From: Bacteroidota bacterium
Lineage (GTDB): Bacteria; Bacteroidota; Bacteroidia; Cytophagales; Hymenobacteraceae
Length of the DNA stretch: 7,654 bases
Direction of reading: 5' to 3'
NCBI GenBank assembly: GCA_023424725.1
Contig: JAFADQ010000198.1
Location: forward strand, 1-7,654
A program made the position numbers and the translations under genes. Shown here piece by piece: positions 5,345-7,654 of the stretch; positions within the stretch are counted from its first letter, which is position 1, and each line of letters starts with the position of its first letter. The notes beneath the pieces are model-generated. The model did no database searches. It was not told the origin of the DNA and saw only the letters and a list, made by a program, of their open reading frames with translations.

Positions 5345-5375
5345 AATTGAAGAACTAAAGTTTGAAGAATTGAAG
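5345..5375. repeat. Degenerate 8-bp tandem repeat in the fabI leader
   Basis: On the plus strand AATTGAAG (5345-5352), AACTAAAG (5353-5360), TTTGAAG (5361-5367, one base short) and AATTGAAG (5368-5375) run without spacers. On the fabI transcript this becomes a CTTCAATT-rich pyrimidine tract ending 8 bp before the ATG. A related TTGAA-rich run stands before pyrD at about 655-670. Confidence 0.5.
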
Positions 5376-5379
5376 AAGG

Positions 5380-5411
5380 CGAAAGTACTACAAAATCAGA
5401 ACTGATGCCAC
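5380..5411 (-). promoter_or_regulatory. Weak predicted promoter of fabI
   Basis: On the minus strand GTG (5411-5409) is followed after 21 nt by TACTTTCG (5387-5380); each element is one mismatch from the TTG and TAnnTTTG consensus. The start would be near 5373, with a leader of about 36 nt consisting largely of the tandem repeat. Confidence 0.3.
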
Positions 5412-5444
5412 ATTTAAAGATAAATCTTGCAGATTAGAAACACC

Positions 5445-7100
5445 TTAAGCCATTGCCAGCAACTCTTTCGCGCTCTCGAAAGCGGTAGCGCTTGGGTTTG
5501 CGCCGGCTATCATGTGTGCGATCTCACGCACTCTTTCCTCATCAGAAAGCAATTTTATACGGCTTATGGTACGGTGTTCCAGGTCTTGCTTGTACACAAA
5601 ATAATGCGCCTCGCCCTGCGCCGCAATTTGCGGTAAATGCGAAATAGAAATTAGCTGGTGCTTTTGCGCCATTTGCTGCATCATCCGGCCCACTTTTATG
5701 GCCACTTCGCCGCTAATTCCGGTATCTATCTCGTCGAAAACAATGGTAGGAAGGGCCATTTTATCTGCCAGCACATATTTAACCGACAGCATTAACCTCG
5801 AGAACTCTCCACCCGATGCCACTTTTGTAAGCGGTTGCAAAGTGCCGCCTTTATTGGCGCTAAATAAAATATTCACTTCGTCGGTGCCGGTGGCAACAGG
5901 TGCAATGGTCTTGTGCAGCACCTGCATTTTGGCGTTTGGCATGCCCAAATCGTGCAATAAACTATGCAGTTCGTTCTCGAAATTTTTCAGCACCTTTTTC
6001 CTGCTTTCAGAAAGCTGCGCGGCTTCTTTATCGAGTTGTTTTCTGGCGGCTTCTAGTTCTGTTTTGGTGCTGTTAATTTCGTTATCGAGGTTTAATACCG
6101 AGCCCACTTTCTGTTCCAGACCGGCCTGAATAGCCAGCAATTCCTGAATGGTGCTTACGTGGTGCTTGCGCTGCAGCGTGTAAATTAAATCAAGGCGCTC
6201 CTGCACCTGGGCAATTTTCTCCGGATCGAATTCGGTATTTTCTTCCGCGCGCGAAATTTCTTCGGAAAGATCATCCAGCTCTATTACCACACTATCAAGG
6301 CGCTGTTTTAAAGCGGCAAACTCGTCGGAATAACTGCTGATGCTGTTCAGGGCCTGGCCTACATCTTTTAAAGAGCCTATTATACTGATCTCCGATTCTG
6401 AAAGCGCCTGAAAACCCTGGCTGAGCTTTAGCTTTATTTCTTCTGCGTTTTCCAGCTTTTTAAGACTTTCTTCCAGCTCTTGCTGCTCGTCTGCCTGCAG
6501 GTTGGCTTCGGTAAGTTCGTTTAATAAAAAACTGTGGTAATCGAGCTCTTTTTGCGCTTCGGAAAGGCGTTGCTGCAATTGTTTATACTGATTATCGAGC
6601 TGCCTGAAACGCTTATACGTAACCTGGTAGGCCTTGCGCAGCGGCAGGTTTTGAGCGAAGTTATCTATCAGGCCAAGCTGGTAAGCCGGGTCGCCGAGCT
6701 GCAGCGTATCGTGCTGCGAATGGATATCCATGAGGTGCTGCCCGAGCTGCCGCATGGTGTCCAGGTTTACGGGCGTATCGTTTATAAAAGCGCGCGATTT
6801 GCCGCTGGGGCTTATTTCGCGGCGCATAATGCAAGAAGGCTCATAATCGAGGTCGTTAGCGGCAAAAAGCTCCTGCAGCTGGTAATCAGAAATATCGAAA
6901 GTAGCCTCTATTACGCATTTCTGGCCGGTATCGAACAGCATTTTGGTATCGGCCCGGTTGCCCAACAGCATGCCTATAGCGCCGAGCATAATAGATTTAC
7001 CAGCGCCTGTTTCGCCGGTAATAATATTTAGCCTGGCCGATGGCTGCAAATCGAGCTGCTGAATTAGCGCGTAATTTTGTATGCGTAGGTCTGTAAGCAT
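5445..7100 (-). CDS. recN: DNA repair protein RecN
   Basis: RecN is an SMC-like ATPase acting in recombinational repair of double-strand breaks. At 551 residues it is the usual length. The N-terminal head has the Walker A motif GETGAGKS (29-36) in the RecN start context MLTDLRIQNYALI. SGKSRAFINDTPV (about 99-111) and MDIHSQHDTLQL (about 124-135) are also RecN marks. Residues about 155-380 are Glu/Lys/Gln/Leu-rich and would form the coiled-coil arms. The C-terminal head has the ABC signature VASGGEFSRLMLSVK (about 427-441), Walker B TIVFDEIDTGISG (452-464, with Asp456 and Glu457) and the ISISHLPQIAA switch region. The gene follows a 75-aa gene by 75 bp, with no promoter box visible between, so it is probably transcribed from the box at 7422. 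I see no SOS (LexA) operator, though the lineage's LexA motif is not known to me. Confidence 0.97.
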   Translation of the reverse strand: MLTDLRIQNYALIQQLDLQPSARLNIITGETGAGKSIMLGAIGMLLGNRADTKMLFDTGQKCVIEATFDISDYQLQELFAANDLDYEPSCIMRREISPSGKSRAFINDTPVNLDTMRQLGQHLMDIHSQHDTLQLGDPAYQLGLIDNFAQNLPLRKAYQVTYKRFRQLDNQYKQLQQRLSEAQKELDYHSFLLNELTEANLQADEQQELEESLKKLENAEEIKLKLSQGFQALSESEISIIGSLKDVGQALNSISSYSDEFAALKQRLDSVVIELDDLSEEISRAEENTEFDPEKIAQVQERLDLIYTLQRKHHVSTIQELLAIQAGLEQKVGSVLNLDNEINSTKTELEAARKQLDKEAAQLSESRKKVLKNFENELHSLLHDLGMPNAKMQVLHKTIAPVATGTDEVNILFSANKGGTLQPLTKVASGGEFSRLMLSVKYVLADKMALPTIVFDEIDTGISGEVAIKVGRMMQQMAQKHQLISISHLPQIAAQGEAHYFVYKQDLEHRTISRIKLLSDEERVREIAHMIAGANPSATAFESAKELLAMA

Positions 7101-7175
7101 TACGTTGTAGCTGTTAACTTTTGGGCTGTAACGGGCATTTTTTTGGGCGTTGCAGGGTAATAATGCCTGGTAAAT

Positions 7176-7403
7176 TTAATATGCGGCTTCAAAATCGAGC
7201 ACTACTTCCACCACTTCCTTAAGCAGAAATGCGTGTCGTTGCCTGCTCATGTCCAGCAAAATTAACCGCCCGTTTTGCAGCTCTACTATAGTGCCCCGCA
7301 CTGTCCGCGAATCGGCTGTAACAACAGATGCAACCTTACCCTGCAGGTTAGGCATTTGCTCTGTTAGTTGCTGCTGAAAGATCCGGCGAAGCCGCTTACC
7401 CAT
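7176..7403 (-). CDS. 75-residue protein of unknown function, possibly Sm-like
   Basis: I do not recognise this as a named family. The first 20 residues are basic and Gln-rich (MGKRLRRIFQQQLTEQMPNL), without a signal peptide or membrane helix. Residues 21-71 alternate hydrophobic and polar residues in a small beta-barrel pattern: GKVASVVTAD, RTVRGTIVELQNGRLILLD and HAFLLKEVVEVVLD. The order G-x-V-x-G-x-I, then NG, then LD and a final strand recalls the Sm/Hfq fold, which binds RNA; this is inference from pattern only. The ATG at 7403 stands 19 bp downstream of a perfect TAnnTTTG box, which supports it as a real expressed gene and the first gene of a unit with recN (75-bp gap). The true function could equally be structural or unrelated to repair. 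Confidence 0.75.
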   Translation of the reverse strand: MGKRLRRIFQQQLTEQMPNLQGKVASVVTADSRTVRGTIVELQNGRLILLDMSRQRHAFLLKEVVEVVLDFEAAY

Positions 7404-7421
7404 AGCTTTAGAATTTACTTA

Positions 7422-7453
7422 CAAAGATAACAAACAGACCGCAGGATTCTGAA
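7422..7453 (-). promoter_or_regulatory. Predicted promoter of the 75-aa gene/recN unit
   Basis: TATCTTTG on the minus strand (7429-7422) matches the -7 consensus perfectly; TTC (7453-7451) stands 21 nt upstream in place of TTG. Transcription would start near 7415, giving a leader of about 12 nt before the ATG at 7403. Confidence 0.55.
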
Positions 7454-7498
7454 TTAAACCGCTTTGTTACAGCATAATATTATAGCCGTACGTTGTTA

Positions 7499-7537
7499 AA
7501 AACCAAAGGCCGCAACTATGCTGCGGCCCTTGGTTTT
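7499..7537. terminator. Intrinsic terminator downstream of the DUF4835-like gene
   Basis: AAAACCAA (7499-7506) and GGCCGCA (7508-7514) pair with TGCGGCC (7522-7528) and TTGGTTTT (7530-7537), with one A/C mismatch and a 7-nt loop, giving a 15-bp stem. The minus-strand transcript ends in a run of five T followed by AACAA. It separates the right-edge gene from the 75-aa gene, which therefore needs the promoter at 7422. Confidence 0.88.
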
Positions 7538-7555
7538 GCTGCCACGAGAGCACCA

Positions 7556-7654
7556 TTACTTACGCACCATGGCTTCGTATTTGGCAAGGTTTACGGGGTC
7601 TATTTCCTGCAGAATGTTAAATGCCTGCGTACGGATCTGCGGATTTCCCTGGCT
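7556..7654 (-). CDS. C-terminal fragment, probably a DUF4835/PorD-like protein
   Basis: Only the last 32 codons and the TAA stop are in the window. The visible C-terminus contains NPQIRTQAFNILQEIDP followed by VNLAKYEAMVRK. The pattern of a leucine-containing helix, then I-D-P-x-N and a Tyr a few residues on, resembles the end of DUF4835 proteins (PorD, linked to gliding/type IX secretion). I also recall these as a common neighbour of recN in Bacteroidota. The fragment is too short to exclude a HEAT-repeat protein or another helical protein. A strong terminator follows its stop. Confidence 0.55.
   Translation of the reverse strand, partial: SQGNPQIRTQAFNILQEIDPVNLAKYEAMVRK

Noticed and set aside
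6534..7031. 165-codon plus-strand open frame opposite recN
   Set aside because: It is antisense to the conserved N-terminal half of RecN; its length reflects codon bias on the other strand and no promoter or motif supports it.
7119..7157. TTTTGGGC direct repeat (7119-7126 and 7141-7148) before recN
   Set aside because: Only eight bases match, with no symmetry or further copies; probably chance.
1..7654. CRISPR array, tRNA, rRNA or insertion sequence
   Set aside because: No regularly spaced repeats of 20 bp or more, no tRNA cloverleaf, no rRNA sequence and no transposase were seen on either strand.

Overview
The window looks like ordinary chromosomal DNA from a member of the Bacteroidota, most likely order Cytophagales and perhaps a Pontibacter- or Hymenobacter-like genus. 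The evidence is threefold. Bacteroidota-type promoter boxes (TAnnTTTG at -7, sometimes with TTG about 20 nt upstream) lie before several genes. Shine-Dalgarno sequences are essentially absent. The FabI, RecN-neighbourhood and Kazal-lipoprotein sequences are also of Bacteroidota style. The genus-level guess is inference only.

Layout, left to right. Minus strand: the N-terminal 212 codons of pyrD (dihydroorotate dehydrogenase; its C-terminal part lies beyond the left edge), then xerD. Plus strand: aroQ, divergent from xerD across a 113-bp gap in which two promoters overlap. A bidirectional terminator separates aroQ from a convergent minus-strand gene encoding a YtxH-CsbD two-domain stress-type protein. 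Next on plus come a small Kazal-type protease-inhibitor lipoprotein and a two-gene unit: a cupin followed, with an ATGA overlap, by an exported acetolactate-decarboxylase-like protein. A 16-bp perfect stem ends this unit and faces the convergent minus-strand block. That block reads, in transcription order, a DUF4835/PorD-like gene (only its last 32 codons are visible), a terminator, a 75-aa possibly Sm-like protein with a clear -7 box, recN and fabI.

Most genes are housekeeping: pyrimidine synthesis, chromosome-dimer resolution, the shikimate pathway, recombinational repair and fatty acid synthesis. I see no prophage, insertion sequence, CRISPR array, tRNA or rRNA, and no obvious new multi-gene system. 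The parts most worth a second look are the coupled cupin/exported ALDC-like pair, the 75-aa protein before recN, the YtxH-CsbD fusion with its long open upstream extension, and short 7-8-bp degenerate tandem repeats in intergenic positions. The longest stretch without an assigned gene is 2689-2903 (215 bp).
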